A stretch of DNA of 64,000 nt from CAVPMN01 sp963706425 (GCA_963706425.1 CAVPMN010000001.1:806001-870000), one strand, 5' to 3'; positions 18,233 through 27,430 are shown, numbered from the stretch's first letter. The notes: generated by a model not told the origin, from the sequence alone. Translations and numbers: made by a program.

Positions 18233-18685
18233 CCGCTCACCGCTCGCGGGCTCGATCTCCAGCGCGGCGCGCAGCCGAGCCGCGTAGTCGGCCATCTCGT
18301 CGTCGCTGTCGTAGGTGGTGCGCGGCCAGAAGAACCCGCGCAGACCGTCCTTGCGGTTGCGGGGCACCACGTGCACGTGCAGATGGGGCACGCTCTGGCT
18401 CACCTTGTTGTTGAGGGCCACGAACGAGCCGGCGGCGTCGAGCACCGACTCCATGGCGATCGCCAGGCGCTGCGCCAACTGGAAGTAGGGGCCGACCGCG
18501 TCGGGCGGCAGGTCGCCGAGCACCTCGATGTGGTCGCGCGGCACGAGCAGGGTGTGGCCCTTGAAGAGCGGACGGCGGTCGAGGAACGCCACACCCGCGT
18601 CGTCGTCGAGCACGAGGTGGGCCGGTTGCTCGCCGCGGACGATGGCGCAGAACACGCACGGACGACGGCGGCGACATCCGCTCAT
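18152..18685 (-). CDS. HIT family protein
   Basis: Histidine-triad nucleotide hydrolase or transferase of the small HIT group. It has the N-terminal CVFCAIVRGEQPAHLVLDDD zinc-type Cys pair, FLDRRPLFKGHTLLVPRDH, VALNNKVSQSVPHLHVHVVPR with the catalytic HxHxH, and a C-terminal GFFWPRTTYDSDDEMADYAARLRAAL. The last 30 or so residues are atypical and overlap the WS/DGAT gene. A single-base error near 18245 would end the protein earlier (about 150 residues), which is more plausible. Confidence 0.88.
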   Translation of the reverse strand: MSGCRRRRPCVFCAIVRGEQPAHLVLDDDAGVAFLDRRPLFKGHTLLVPRDHIEVLGDLPPDAVGPYFQLAQRLAIAMESVLDAAGSFVALNNKVSQSVPHLHVHVVPRNRKDGLRGFFWPRTTYDSDDEMADYAARLRAALEIEPASGERSGRLGRAVEGVDRLLQLFERRRAGRR

Positions 18686-18853
18686 CCTCGCTCATCGGTG
18701 ACGCACACGTGAATGGCAGATGACGTCTTTCGGGCATCCACCCGTTGCCGCTGACGCGGGTGTTTCATGGCTGACGGTGACCCGATCCGCACCCGACCAG
18801 AGCCGATAGCCATCGATGCATCGCTCGCGGGTGCCCGTCCTTGTGGGAGTCCC

Positions 18854-20183
18854 GTGACCCAGATGCTCGTTCCTCCGTCGCGCCCTGCCGTCCCGTCGAA
18901 GACCTACGTGGTCGACACGTCGGTGCTGCTGGCCGATCCGCAGGCGATGTTCCGCTTCGACGAGCACGAGGTCGTGCTGCCGCTCGTCGTGCTGACCGAG
19001 CTGGAGGGCAAGCGCCATCACGCCGAGCTGGGCTGGGCGGCCAGGCAAGCGCTGCGACAACTCGAGTCGCTGCGCAAGAAGCACCGAACGCTGATGCTGC
19101 CCGTGCCGGTCAACGACCACGGCGGCACGCTGCGCGTCGAGATCAACCACCAGGACACCGCCGGGCTGCCCCAGACGCTCACGCTCGACTCGAACGACCA
19201 CCGCATCCTCGCCGTGGCCCGCAACCTGGCCACCGAGGGCCACGACGTCACCCTCGTCACCAAGGACCTGCCGCTGCGCCTCAAGGCCAGCGTGGTCGGG
19301 CCTGCTGGCCGAGGAGTACCGCAACGAGCTGGCCGAGGACACGACGTGGACCGGCTTCGTCACCCTCGACGTCGACAGCGGCACCATCGACGAGCTGTTC
19401 GACAACCGGGTGGTCGACCTCGACGAGGCCCGCCAGCTCCCCTGCCACACGGGCGTGGCGTTGGTGTCGGGCTCGCAGTCGGCGCTCGGCCGGGTGCACG
19501 CCGACAAGCAGGTGCACCTCATCCACACCGATCGCGAGCTGTTCGGCGTGCGGGGCCGGTCGGCCGAGCAGCGCATCGCCCTCGACCTGCTGGCCGACGA
19601 GGACATCGGCATCGTGTCGATCGGCGGCAACGCCGGCACCGGCAAGAGCGTGCTGGCGCTCGCCGCCGGGCTCGAGGCGGTGCTCGAGCAGCGCTCGCAC
19701 AAGCGGGTCACGGTGTTCCGGCCGATCTACGCGGTGGGCGGCCAGGAGCTGGGCTACCTGCCGGGCAGCGCCGACGAGAAGATGTCGCCGTGGGGGTTGG
19801 CGGTGAGCGACGCCCTCGAGTCGATCGTCGGGCCCGAGGTCATCGACGAGGTGACGGCCCGCAACCTCATCGAGGTGCTGCCGCTCACCCACATCCGAGG
19901 GCGATCGCTGTCGGACTCGTTCGTCATCATCGACGAGGCCCAGAACCTCGAGCGCTCGGTGCTGCTCACCGCGCTGTCGCGGCTTGGGGTGGGCTCGCGG
20001 GTGGTGCTCACCCACGACGTGGCCCAGCGCGACAACCTGCGGGTCGGTCGCCACGACGGCGTGGTGTCGGTGATCGACGCTCTCAAGGGGCATCCACTGT
20101 TCGCCCACATCACTCTGCAACGATCGGAAAGGTCACCCGTGGCTGCGTTGGTCACCGACCTGCTCGACGGCCCCGGGTTCTGA
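18854..20183 (+). CDS. PIN-PhoH fusion ATPase (PhoH2 type, frame-broken)
   Basis: About 443 residues. The N-terminal PIN nuclease domain (KTYVVDTSVLLADPQAMFRF, VVLTELEGKRHH, LTLDSNDHRILAVARNLA, VTLVTKDLPLRLKA) is fused to a PhoH ATPase with Walker A SIGGNAGTGKSVLALAAG, VFRPIYAVGGQELGYLPG, Walker B SFVIIDEAQNLE and GVGSRVVLTHDVAQRDN. PhoH2 proteins are described as RNA helicase/RNases. A shift near 19295 (an extra G in GTCGGGCCTG) is needed. The GTG after GGGAG is taken as start; an ATG lies 9 bp further. Confidence 0.9.
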
Positions 20184-20262
20184 ACCCTCCGCTCCAAGGG
20201 GGTTTCGGTGATGGGGCCGTCGTCGCAACCGGCCCCATCACCCGCGCCTTCTCCCGCCTCCT

Positions 20263-20315
20263 CCGAAATCGGTGCGTGAAACCACCGTATGGGGTGTTTC
20301 ACGCACCGATTTCGG
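20263..20315. repeat. Palindromic repeat family A, copy 2
   Basis: 53-bp inverted repeat with 20-bp outer arms containing CGAAATCGGTGCGTGAAAC and an imperfect centre. It lies between PhoH and a convergent gene, and the stop codon of that gene is inside its right arm. Confidence 0.85.
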
Positions 20316-21823
20316 CGGTGGCGGCCGGGGTTAGGGTCAGGGTAGGGGTCGGCTGCCAGTAGGCGAAGCCGAAGCCGCCGGGGTAGTCGTCGGCGGGGGG
20401 CAGGAAGCGGGCGCCGGCCACGATCGTGGTGCGCTCGCCGAGTGCCGACGTCGATGCGCACCAGGTCGCGCTCGTTCACCCGCACGATGAGCGCCTCGCC
20501 GCCGATCCACACCGGCGGCTCTGGCACGACGCCGTAGCCGACCCCGTCGATCTCGATCGTGCCCACGCGTCGAGTCGTCGATCGGATCCGAGCGAACGGG
20601 TGAACTCGTAGCCGCCGGAACGGAGATCGCCGGCGGCCACCAGAGCCGTTCCGACCACGAACGGGGCTCGCTCACCAACGATCACCGGAGGTGCGGCGAT
20701 CGCCGCGACCGCCGGGCGCCAACGACCGGCTGGGAGGCCACAGCGTCGGTGACGAAGCCACACACGAGGCTTGGCCGTGGCGACCGAAGTACACGCCACA
20801 CGCTGCTCGGGCCATCGGCTCGGCGGGGCGAGCACGAACGTCCGCCCATCGTCGCTCACGGCCAGATCGGTCAGCGGATCGAAGGGACCGGGGAAGGCGG
20901 CCAGTCCCTGGACGCCGCCGTTCGAGGGGTGGAACCCGAGGACGTGCACCTGCCCTCGCGGGATCGAGCTCGGTCGACCAGCACCAGGTCGTCGGTCGGC
21001 CAGGCGAGCACCTGGCTGACCGGCGGCGAGTCGCCGGCCCGCCAGCCGGGGTCGGGGCGGTCGCGCAACGTGGCGATGGCCAGCTCGCCGTTGGGCCCGG
21101 CGAACGACACCTGATCGCCGGTCGGGCGACCACACCACCGTGGTGAACGGGGCCGAGGCGCCGGCCCGCCTTCCAGTGCACGCGACGAGCCGTCGACCTG
21201 GGCGATGCGCACCTCGTCGGTGGTCGCGTAGACCAGCTCGTTGGCCGTCGGCGACCAGGCGTACGACGAGCGGCGAGCGGCCGAGGCGGTGACGCTCCGA
21301 GCCGTCGCGCTTCACCACCCACAGGCCGCTCTCGTCGTGGATGCTGAACGCCACCCACTCGCCGTCGTGCGACCAGCTCACGTGCGACACCTCCTCGCCG
21401 GTGCCCGTGTCGGTGATGCGGCGCACCTCGCCGCTCGGCCCCGTCGGCCAGGAACAGGTCGTTCTCCATCACGAACGCCAGCCGACCGTCGGCCAGCGCG
21501 GCGGTGTCGACCACGGGCACGTCGCCGGCGTCGACCGCGAACCGGTCGGCGCTGTCGCGGTTCACCAGCAACGCGCCGACCAGCACGAACACCGCCACGA
21601 TCGCCGCCGCCGCCAGCACCCACGCCCGCCTCGACGGCCGCTCGACCCGTCGCCCGCCAGCTCCACCGGGCGACCTCCCTCGCGTTCTGGCAGCGAGAAC
21701 GCACGCCCTCCGGCGTGCGTTTGCCTGCCGGAACGACTCGCGAGGGCGGATCGGGGTGGTGTCGGCCAGGTCGCGCAGCAGCGTGCGCACCCGATCCTCG
21801 TGCTCGGTGTCGATGGGGCTCAT
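20299..21823 (-). CDS. Single-pass membrane protein with extracytoplasmic beta-propeller, coupled to a sigma factor (frame-broken)
   Basis: About 500 residues. A cytoplasmic N-terminus of about 85 residues (MSPIDTEHEDRVRTLLRDLA) precedes a membrane segment (WVLAAAAIVAVFVLVGALLV). A likely WD40/TolB-like propeller follows, seen as repeating blades such as GRLAFVMENDLFLADG, HVSWSHDGEWVAFSIHDE, DQVSFAGPNGELAIATLRD, VLAWPTDDLVLVD and PFDPLTDLAVSDDGRTFVLAPP. It ends YWQPTPTLTLTP...EIGA with the stop inside repeat A2. At least five frame shifts. The ATG overlaps the sigma stop (ATGA). An anti-sigma role is inferred from position and topology. Confidence 0.65.
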
Positions 21824-22297
21824 CGTTCGATCACCTCTCTCAGTGCGGCCATGCCTCGGCGGACGAGCGTGCGGACGGTGGGTCGCCGGCACCCGAGCAG
21901 CTCGGCGATGTCGGCGTCGTCGAGGTCGGCGTAGTAGCGCAGCACGATGGCGGCCCGCTGCCGCTCGGGCAGCCGGGCCGAGCGCGTCCTCGAACTCGAC
22001 CAGCTGGGCCGCGCCGGTGCCGTCTCGGTCGTCGGCGTCGGTGTCAGCCGATCGACCACCGCCTCGTGACGGTGGTGCGACCGGCAGGCGTTGACGACGG
22101 TGGTGCGCAGGTAGGCGGCCGGTCGCTCGAGCGAATCGAGCCGGGGCGCCACCCGCACGAAGGCGTCGTGCGTCGAGGTCCTCCGCGACGGCCACCGAGC
22201 CGGTGAGCAGCCGGGCCAGGCGCACCATCGGTGCGTAGTGCTCGCGGTAGAACGCGTCGAAGGTCGCCTGGTCGACTGCTTCCGTGTCCGTCCCCAC
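21820..22297 (-). CDS. ECF-type sigma-70 factor, SigE-like (frame-broken)
   Basis: About 160 residues. Region 2 is ATFDAFYREHYAPMVRLARLLTGS...AEDL and DAFVRVAP-like sequence; region 4 is LPERQRAAIVLRYYADLDDADIAELLGCRRPTVRTLVRRGMAAL, a helix-turn-helix for -35 recognition. Shifts lie near 22175 and 21975. A GTG start at VGTDTEAVDQ is chosen. The stop overlaps the start of the membrane propeller gene, so the two are translationally coupled, as sigma/anti-sigma pairs often are. Confidence 0.85.
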
Positions 22298-22329
22298 CTC
22301 TCGTCGACGCCCCACCCCGCCCAACTGTT

Positions 22330-22869
22330 TCACCCCTGCCGAACCCCCGAAATTGGAGCAAACACCCCATGCGGGGGATTCGCGCCAGTTTCGGGTCGGT
22401 GAGAGACAGGCCCATGACCACGGCATCCCAGAGCTCGCCGTTGCGCCGGGGATAGTGCCGCACCAACAGGCCCTCTCGCTCGAAGCCGAACCGCTGGTAG
22501 AGGGCGATGGCCGCCTCGTTGTGGGGCCACTGCAGCGCCATCTGTGGCGCGACGGCCACGAGATCGCCTCGGTCAACAACGCCGAGCCGACTCCTCGACC
22601 GCGCGGCCACCATCATCCCGAGCTCGGCCACGCCATAGGGCGCCACTTCTATGCCGAGGTTGCCGATGATCGTGCCGGCGTCGTCGATGGCGACATACGA
22701 GGCCATGCCGTCACGTTCGGCCTCGCATGAACCGCTCCCGACGCTCGGCGTGGTCGAAGGGCCATTCCGTGCCGATCCAGCGACCCTCGGAGGCCACCCG
22801 CTCGGTCAGATCACCCACACCCGCGTCATAGTCGCCCGGCACCGAGCGGCGGATGCTGAAGCCGGACAT
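22330..22869 (-). CDS. GNAT family acetyltransferase (frame-broken)
   Basis: About 170 residues. The start MSGFSIRRSVPGDYDAGVGDL and EGRWIGTEWPFDHAERRERF continue, after a shift near 22735, into YVAIDDAGTIIGNLGIEVAPYGVAELGMMVA. After a disturbed stretch near 22590, which hides the acetyl-CoA loop, it continues with NEAAIALYQRFGFEREGLLVRHYPRRNGELWDAVVMGLSL. The gene end falls in or near repeat A3, and its exact stop is uncertain. It is divergent from the exonuclease gene. Confidence 0.75.
22346..22395. repeat. Palindromic repeat family A, copy 3 (degenerate)
   Basis: 50-bp diverged copy: CCCGAAATTGG and CCAGTTTCGGG at the outer ends and a CCCCATGCGGGG centre that keeps the CATG core of copy 1. 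It lies at the 3' end of the GNAT gene, 49 bp before the sigma factor start. Confidence 0.65.
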
Positions 22870-22910
22870 GCGGACAGGCTGCCATCCCCATTCCTGTCAG
22901 TGCCCCTCAA

Positions 22911-22916
22911 TAGGGT
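22911..22916 (+). promoter_or_regulatory. -10 box TAGGGT of the exonuclease operon (leaderless)
   Basis: TAGGGT lies 7 nt before the ATG that I take as the exonuclease start, matching the spacing seen at many other genes here. Confidence 0.5.
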
Positions 22917-22923
22917 CGCTCCT

Positions 22924-23580
22924 ATGTAGACGAGGCGACAGCCGGCCCACCGATCGTCTACGGGCTCGACATCGAGACCGACACGTCGGTCGACGGGCTC
23001 GACCCCACCGTGGGCCGGGTGCTGGCGGCGGCCATCGCGGGGCCGGGCGGCGAGATCGTGCTGGCCCATCACGACGAGGCCGCCCTGCTCACCGAGCTCG
23101 ACGGATGGCTGGCCGACCTCACCCCCGGCGTGCTCGTCACCTGGAACGGCGCCGCGTTCGACCTCCCCTACCTCGCCAGCCGAGCCGCGCTCGCCGAGGT
23201 CGACCTCGGCCTGCGCATCGAGCTCGACCCGGTCGCTCGGCCTGCGCGGCGACCCGCTGCCGGGCCACGACGGCGCCTACCGGGGCTCGTGGCACGGTCA
23301 TCGTCATCTCGACGCCTACCGGGTGTTCCGGGCCGACCTGGGTCGCACGTTCGGGGTCTCGTGCGCGCTCAAGTCGGTGGCCGGCTTCACCGGCGTGCCG
23401 TTCGTCGACGCCGACGCCTCCCGCGTGCACGAGCTGGCGCCCGGTCGGCTGCACGCCTATGTCGCCAGCGACGCCCGCTGTGCCCGCCAGCTGGCCGAGC
23501 GGCGCTGGCCCACCGCCGTCGGGGCCATCGATGCCGAGCCCCAGCCCCGGAGCCCGGCGAGCTCAGGCGCCCTACGATGA
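22924..23580 (+). CDS. DEDDy 3'-5' exonuclease, PolB/DnaQ-like (frame-broken)
   Basis: About 218 residues with an RNase H-fold exonuclease core: Exo I IVYGLDIETDTSVDG (Asp-x-Glu), Exo II VLVTWNGAAFDLPYLASRA, HGHRHLDAYRVFRADLGRTF, and Exo III AYVASDARCARQLAERRW with the Tyr-x3-Asp of DEDDy enzymes. The ATG is followed at once by TAG; one lost G (ATGGTAGAC) would restore MVDEATAGPP, and the promoter spacing supports this start. A second shift lies near 23235. The stop overlaps the methyltransferase start (ATGA). It is the first gene of an overlapping trio. Confidence 0.75.
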
Positions 23581-25097
23581 GCGCCACCTCCGGGAGGGAG
23601 CCCGTGTCCGAACGGCCAAAGCGCTCGACGTCGACGTCGAGCTTCGGTGTCAGCAAGCGCGAGAGCCACGACGCGTCCGACTTCTACGCCCGGTTCACCG
23701 CTCCCGAGCTGTCCGACGACGAACGCGTCGTCCACCCCGACGACCTGGTCATCGCCGACCCGTTCATCGTGGGCAGCTCCACCGACATGCACCACCTGCC
23801 CGACAACTCGGTGGCCCTCATCGTCACGTCACCGCCCTACTTCGTCGGCAAGCAGTACGAGCGCGACATCGAGCACGAAGAGATCCCCTCGTCCTACGTC
23901 GACTACCTCGAGATGCTCGGCGCCGTGTTCGCCGAATGCAAGCGCGTGCTCGAGCCTGGCGGGCGCATCGCGGTCAACGTGGCCAACCTCGGGCGCAAGC
24001 CCTACCGATCGCTGTCGGCCGACGTCATCACCATCCTCCAAGACCACCTCCAGATGCTGTTGCGCGGCGAGGTCATCTGGCAGAAGGGCAAGGGCAGCAC
24101 GGGCTCGTGCGCGTGGGGCACGTTCCGCAAGCCCGGCAACCCGGTGCTGCGCGACATCACCGAGCGGGTCATCATCGCCGGCAAGGGTCGCTTCGACCGG
24201 GCCGTGTCCGACCGCCAGCGAGAGCTGCTCGGCCTGCCGCACAAGGTCACCACCACCAGCGACGAGTTCATGGAGGCGACGCTCGACGTCTGGGAGATCG
24301 ACGCCGAGAGCGCCCAGCGGGTCGGCCACCCGGCTCCCTTCCCCGTCGAGCTGCCCGAGCGGCTCATCCAGCTCTACACCTACGAGAACGACCTCGTGCT
24401 CGATCCGTTCATGGGATCGGGCAGCACGCTGGTCGCGGCGGCCAAGACCAACCGTCGCTATGTCGGCTACGACCTCGACCCCGCGTTCACCGCGCTGGCG
24501 CGCGAGCGGGTCGAGGGCGTGCTCGAACGGCAGCTGCAGCGCGCGCCACGGCCCGCTGGCGACACCTCGACACCGATCGCCGCCCAGCAACAGCACCTGG
24601 TGCTCGACGCCTCCGACTTCCAGGCGCGAGCGGCGCGCGAGGGCAAGGCGGCACAAGACCTCGCCGCTCAACGCCTCGAAGAGGCCGGCTTCACCATCCT
24701 CAAGCGCAACAGCCGCCTCAAGGGACTGGGCCTCACGGTCAACTTCCTCGCCGCCGACGCCACCGGCGCCGAGTGGTACTTCGACGTGTCGGGCGCGTTC
24801 ACCAGCGTGCGCCCCGGCCTCATGCGCACCGACACCGTGTGGAAGTCGCTCGGTCGCGCGCTCGTGCTGGCCAACCAGGGCATCGGCCCGCTCGTCCTGC
24901 TCACGTCGAACCTGCCCCGCCGGGGCGGCGACGGCGACCGGGCTCTGCGCAACGCCACTCGGGCCGCGTTCTTCGACGCCATCGAGATCTTCTCCAACGA
25001 CGACTTCGCGCGACTGCAGGCCTACGCGGGCGGGGGCTATTCGGGCGAGGGGCAGGGCCCGTTGCCCGGCTTCTGGACCGAGCGCGACCTCGACTAG
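23577..25097 (+). CDS. Site-specific DNA methyltransferase (N6-A/N4-C class) with extra C-terminal domain
   Basis: 506 residues, intact. The catalytic part (about 40-320) has motif IV ALIVTSPPYFVGKQYE, the SAM-binding motif I VLDPFMGSGSTLVAAAKTN near its end and VGYDLDPAFTALARERV, the beta-class order of motifs. TSPPY is common in N4-cytosine and some N6-adenine enzymes, so the base is open. Residues 345-490 form a separate domain (GKAAQDLAAQRLEEAGFTIL, EWYFDVSGAFTSVRPG, GPLVLLTSNLPRRGGDGDR) that resembles a PD-(D/E)XK-like fold, without a clear catalytic Lys. The ATG overlaps the exonuclease stop. Confidence 0.88.
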   Translation: MSATSGREPVSERPKRSTSTSSFGVSKRESHDASDFYARFTAPELSDDERVVHPDDLVIADPFIVGSSTDMHHLPDNSVALIVTSPPYFVGKQYERDIEHEEIPSSYVDYLEMLGAVFAECKRVLEPGGRIAVNVANLGRKPYRSLSADVITILQDHLQMLLRGEVIWQKGKGSTGSCAWGTFRKPGNPVLRDITERVIIAGKGRFDRAVSDRQRELLGLPHKVTTTSDEFMEATLDVWEIDAESAQRVGHPAPFPVELPERLIQLYTYENDLVLDPFMGSGSTLVAAAKTNRRYVGYDLDPAFTALARERVEGVLERQLQRAPRPAGDTSTPIAAQQQHLVLDASDFQARAAREGKAAQDLAAQRLEEAGFTILKRNSRLKGLGLTVNFLAADATGAEWYFDVSGAFTSVRPGLMRTDTVWKSLGRALVLANQGIGPLVLLTSNLPRRGGDGDRALRNATRAAFFDAIEIFSNDDFARLQAYAGGGYSGEGQGPLPGFWTERDLD

Positions 25098-26111
25098 TGG
25101 CCACCGCCAAGACCAAGCTCACCGAGCTGGGCACCGCGGTCGGCCTGGTCCACGATCCATCGGCGCCCTGGCCGCAGGGTCTCGAGCGCCTGCACATCCC
25201 CGGCATCGACGACGACGTGTGGCAGCCGATCGTCATGCCGGCCACCGCCACCGGCAGCCCCGACAAGGAGCTGTTGCTCACCGCCATCGCGAACGGCCAC
25301 GCCTTCCGCACCCAGGTGCTCGGCGGCCGGCGACCGGCCACGATCGAGTGGACCGGCGCGGCCCGCTCGGTGTGGACCTCCGACATCCCCCGCGACCTCA
25401 CGGTCGACGGCGTGTGGTTCATCCAGGCCAAGTACGACTCGCACTGCGTGCTCAACACGTCGCCGGGCTCGCTGGTCGACGAGCTGCTGGTCGACCACAC
25501 CATCGAGTCGCGCCTGTCGTGGTTCGAAGAGGTCGCCCTCCACCAGCTGCAGGCCTTCTACGACCAGGTCCGCGCCACCCTGCCCCTCACCGAGCTGCCC
25601 ACCGACGTCCGCGACCTCGACAAGGCCCACAAGGCCGAGCTCAAGCGCACCATGCGAGACCGCACGCCCAACCCGGGCGAGGAACGGGCCTACGCCGACC
25701 TGTGCCGTGCCGTGTCGATCGAGACCACCTTGCGCTGGCGCCATCGCATCGACGCGTCGAGCCTCCCTCAGCGCACCCAGATGCTGTTCCGCATGCTGCG
25801 CATCGCCGGCGGCCCCTACTGGCTGCTCGGCACCAAGGGCAACACACCGGTGCAGCTTCGCGTCGACCGACACCCGCACCTGGCGCGAGCGCTTCGAGCT
25901 CAAGCGCTTCGAGATCACCGACGCCCACGCCGGGCAACCCCAGGTCAACTGGCGGGCCATGATCGCCGACCGATCCTCCGGCGAGCGCCACACCGTCGAG
26001 GGCTACTGCGAGATCCGCTGGTCGCACGGCAAGTTGCAGGGCAACCCCGAGTGCAAGGTGCAGGTGAGCACGCCGCTCGAACGCATCCCGGGCTACGAGC
26101 CGCTGAGCTGA
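25097..26111 (+). CDS. Unknown protein of the exonuclease-methyltransferase operon (frame-broken)
   Basis: About 338 residues, no family recognised. The GTG overlaps the methyltransferase TAG (TAGTG). Visible features: VDGVWFIQAKYDSHCVLNT, whose QAK after a hydrophobic strand recalls nuclease cores; a charged helical middle (EEVALHQLQAFYDQVRATL, DKAHKAELKRTMRDRTPNPG); and a C-terminal part FELKRFEITDAHAGQPQVNW...YCEIRWSHGKLQGNPECKVQ. A shift near 25865 is needed. Coupling to a DNA methyltransferase suggests a restriction or DNA-binding partner; this is inference from position. Confidence 0.65.
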
Positions 26112-26146
26112 CCGGCGGCGCGAACCGACCCGCCAGGCCGGGCCGC

Positions 26147-27376
26147 CTAGCGACGGCCGGCCGGCTGCTGCGACACCGTCACCGGCGCCGCCTCACGGAT
26201 CTCGCGCAACCGAGCGCGGGCCTCGGCCGCCGCGGCCTTCGCCTGCTCGGCCACCGGGAGCGAGAACCCCGTGTACATCACCCGCCGCTCACGATCGACC
26301 GGCGGCTGGGCCATGTGCGTGGTGCACGAGAGGTGCACGGTGACATCGCCGGTGCTGGTGGGCAGGTCGACCTCGGGCAGATCGGCCCCCGTGCGCACGA
26401 ACGCCGGCCACACCAGGGCCCGATGCGACCCGGCCACCACCCGCAACTGACCCGATCGTGCGTCGGCGCCGGTGACCGAGATGCCCACCGTGAGCGAGCA
26501 GCACTCGTAGCTGTGCCGACCGAGGCTGCAGTCCTTGTGCCAGGGCACATCGGAGATGCCCTCGACCACGCCGATCGGCTTCACCAGGGCCTCGATGCGG
26601 TTGTCGGCCCGCTTCTGGCCGAACACGTGACCGTCGCCGGGATGGCGCCCAGCCTCAGGAAGCGGTCGTCGTCGACCAGCGCCGCGGTGATCGACGAGTG
26701 ACTGGTCGAAGCCCTGCATGCGCACCAGTCGGTCGGCACCGTCGTCGGTCTTGGCCCACCACGACCGTCCGTCGCCGATCGAGTAGAGCGGGGCCGCCTG
26801 GTCCATGTCGGCGGACACCTCGGCCATCTCGTCGGGCGTGAACACGCCCGTGACATGCAGGTAGCCGGCCGCCTCGAGGAAGGCCCGCATGTCTTCGGGG
26901 TCGTCGTCGGAGCGAAAGCTGCGCTGCAGGTCGAGCGGCGCGCCATCGGCATCGACCAGGTCGATCGATCCGGGTGAATAGACGGGGCGCTCGTCGAGCA
27001 GTCCTCGCAGCACCAGCCACCAGTCGAGCAGATCGGCGAGCCGACCCGAGACGATGTCGAGACGACCCGACGAGAACATCCCCATGAAGCCTTCGCGGTC
27101 GTGAACCAGGTCGTCGAGCTGCGCGGCGGGCAACCGCACGACCGCAGCGCCTTCGACCCGACCGGCGCCGACCGTCAGGCGTTCGCCGTCCCAGGCCAGG
27201 GTCCACGCGCCCGCATCGGTGTCGATGGTGAGGTCGCGCGGGTCGAGCCAGCGGAGCCCGGGCACGACCAGGTCGCTCAGAGCGTCGATGCGGGCGGGCA
27301 GGTCGTGCCCGAAGAACTCGGCCGCATCGAGCGCGGGCGTGGGCCCGTCCTGCCGGGTGCGAAGGTCGACGCTCAT
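26147..27376 (-). CDS. Phytanoyl-CoA dioxygenase family protein with N-terminal SCP2-like domain
   Basis: About 409 residues. Residues 1-125 look like a sterol-carrier/SCP2-type lipid-binding domain (AWTLAWDGERLTVGAG, EGFMGMFSSGRLDIVSGRLADLLDWW). The rest is an Fe(II)/2-oxoglutarate oxygenase of the PhyH family: AFLEAAGYLHVTGVFTPDEM, the iron ligands VPWHKDCSLGRHS (His-x-Asp) and distal His in RVVAGSHRALVWP. A pair of shifts between about 26630 and 26700 hides ITAALVDDDRFLRLG. A GGGGGGAA element precedes the ATG. The substrate is likely a lipid or hydrophobic acid. It is divergent from a peptide-binding protein gene. Confidence 0.8.
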   Translation of the reverse strand: MSVDLRTRQDGPTPALDAAEFFGHDLPARIDALSDLVVPGLRWLDPRDLTIDTDAGAWTLAWDGERLTVGAGRVEGAAVVRLPAAQLDDLVHDREGFMGMFSSGRLDIVSGRLADLLDWWLVLRGLLDERPVYSPGSIDLVDADGAPLDLQRSFRSDDDPEDMRAFLEAAGYLHVTGVFTPDEMAEVSADMDQAAPLYSIGDGRSWWAKTDDGADRLVRMQGFDQSLVDHRGAGRRRPLPEAGRHPGDGHVFGQKRADNRIEALVKPIGVVEGISDVPWHKDCSLGRHSYECCSLTVGISVTGADARSGQLRVVAGSHRALVWPAFVRTGADLPEVDLPTSTGDVTVHLSCTTHMAQPPVDRERRVMYTGFSLPVAEQAKAAAAEARARLREIREAAPVTVSQQPAGRR

Positions 27377-27424
27377 GGTTCCCCCCAACACCGGGGGCGA
27401 CGAGCGCGGCTCCCGGGATCTACG

Positions 27425-27430
27425 TAAGGT
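27425..27430 (+). promoter_or_regulatory. Candidate -10 box TAAGGT of the second family 5 binding-protein gene
   Basis: TAAGGT lies within ACGTAAGGTA, 51 nt before the GTG. The same 10-mer is found upstream of the relative at 1.9-3.6 kb. A small inverted repeat CTGCC/GGCAG lies at 27441-27454. Confidence 0.4.

Noticed and set aside
18730..18775. Possible fifth copy of repeat family A (GCGGGTGTTTCA)
   Set aside because: Only about 12 bp match on one arm and no opposite arm is found.
22853..26701. 1282-residue open frame across the exonuclease and methyltransferase genes
   Set aside because: It is mostly Arg/Pro-rich shadow sequence; only its part near 25.1-25.9 kb is real, in the third gene of the trio.
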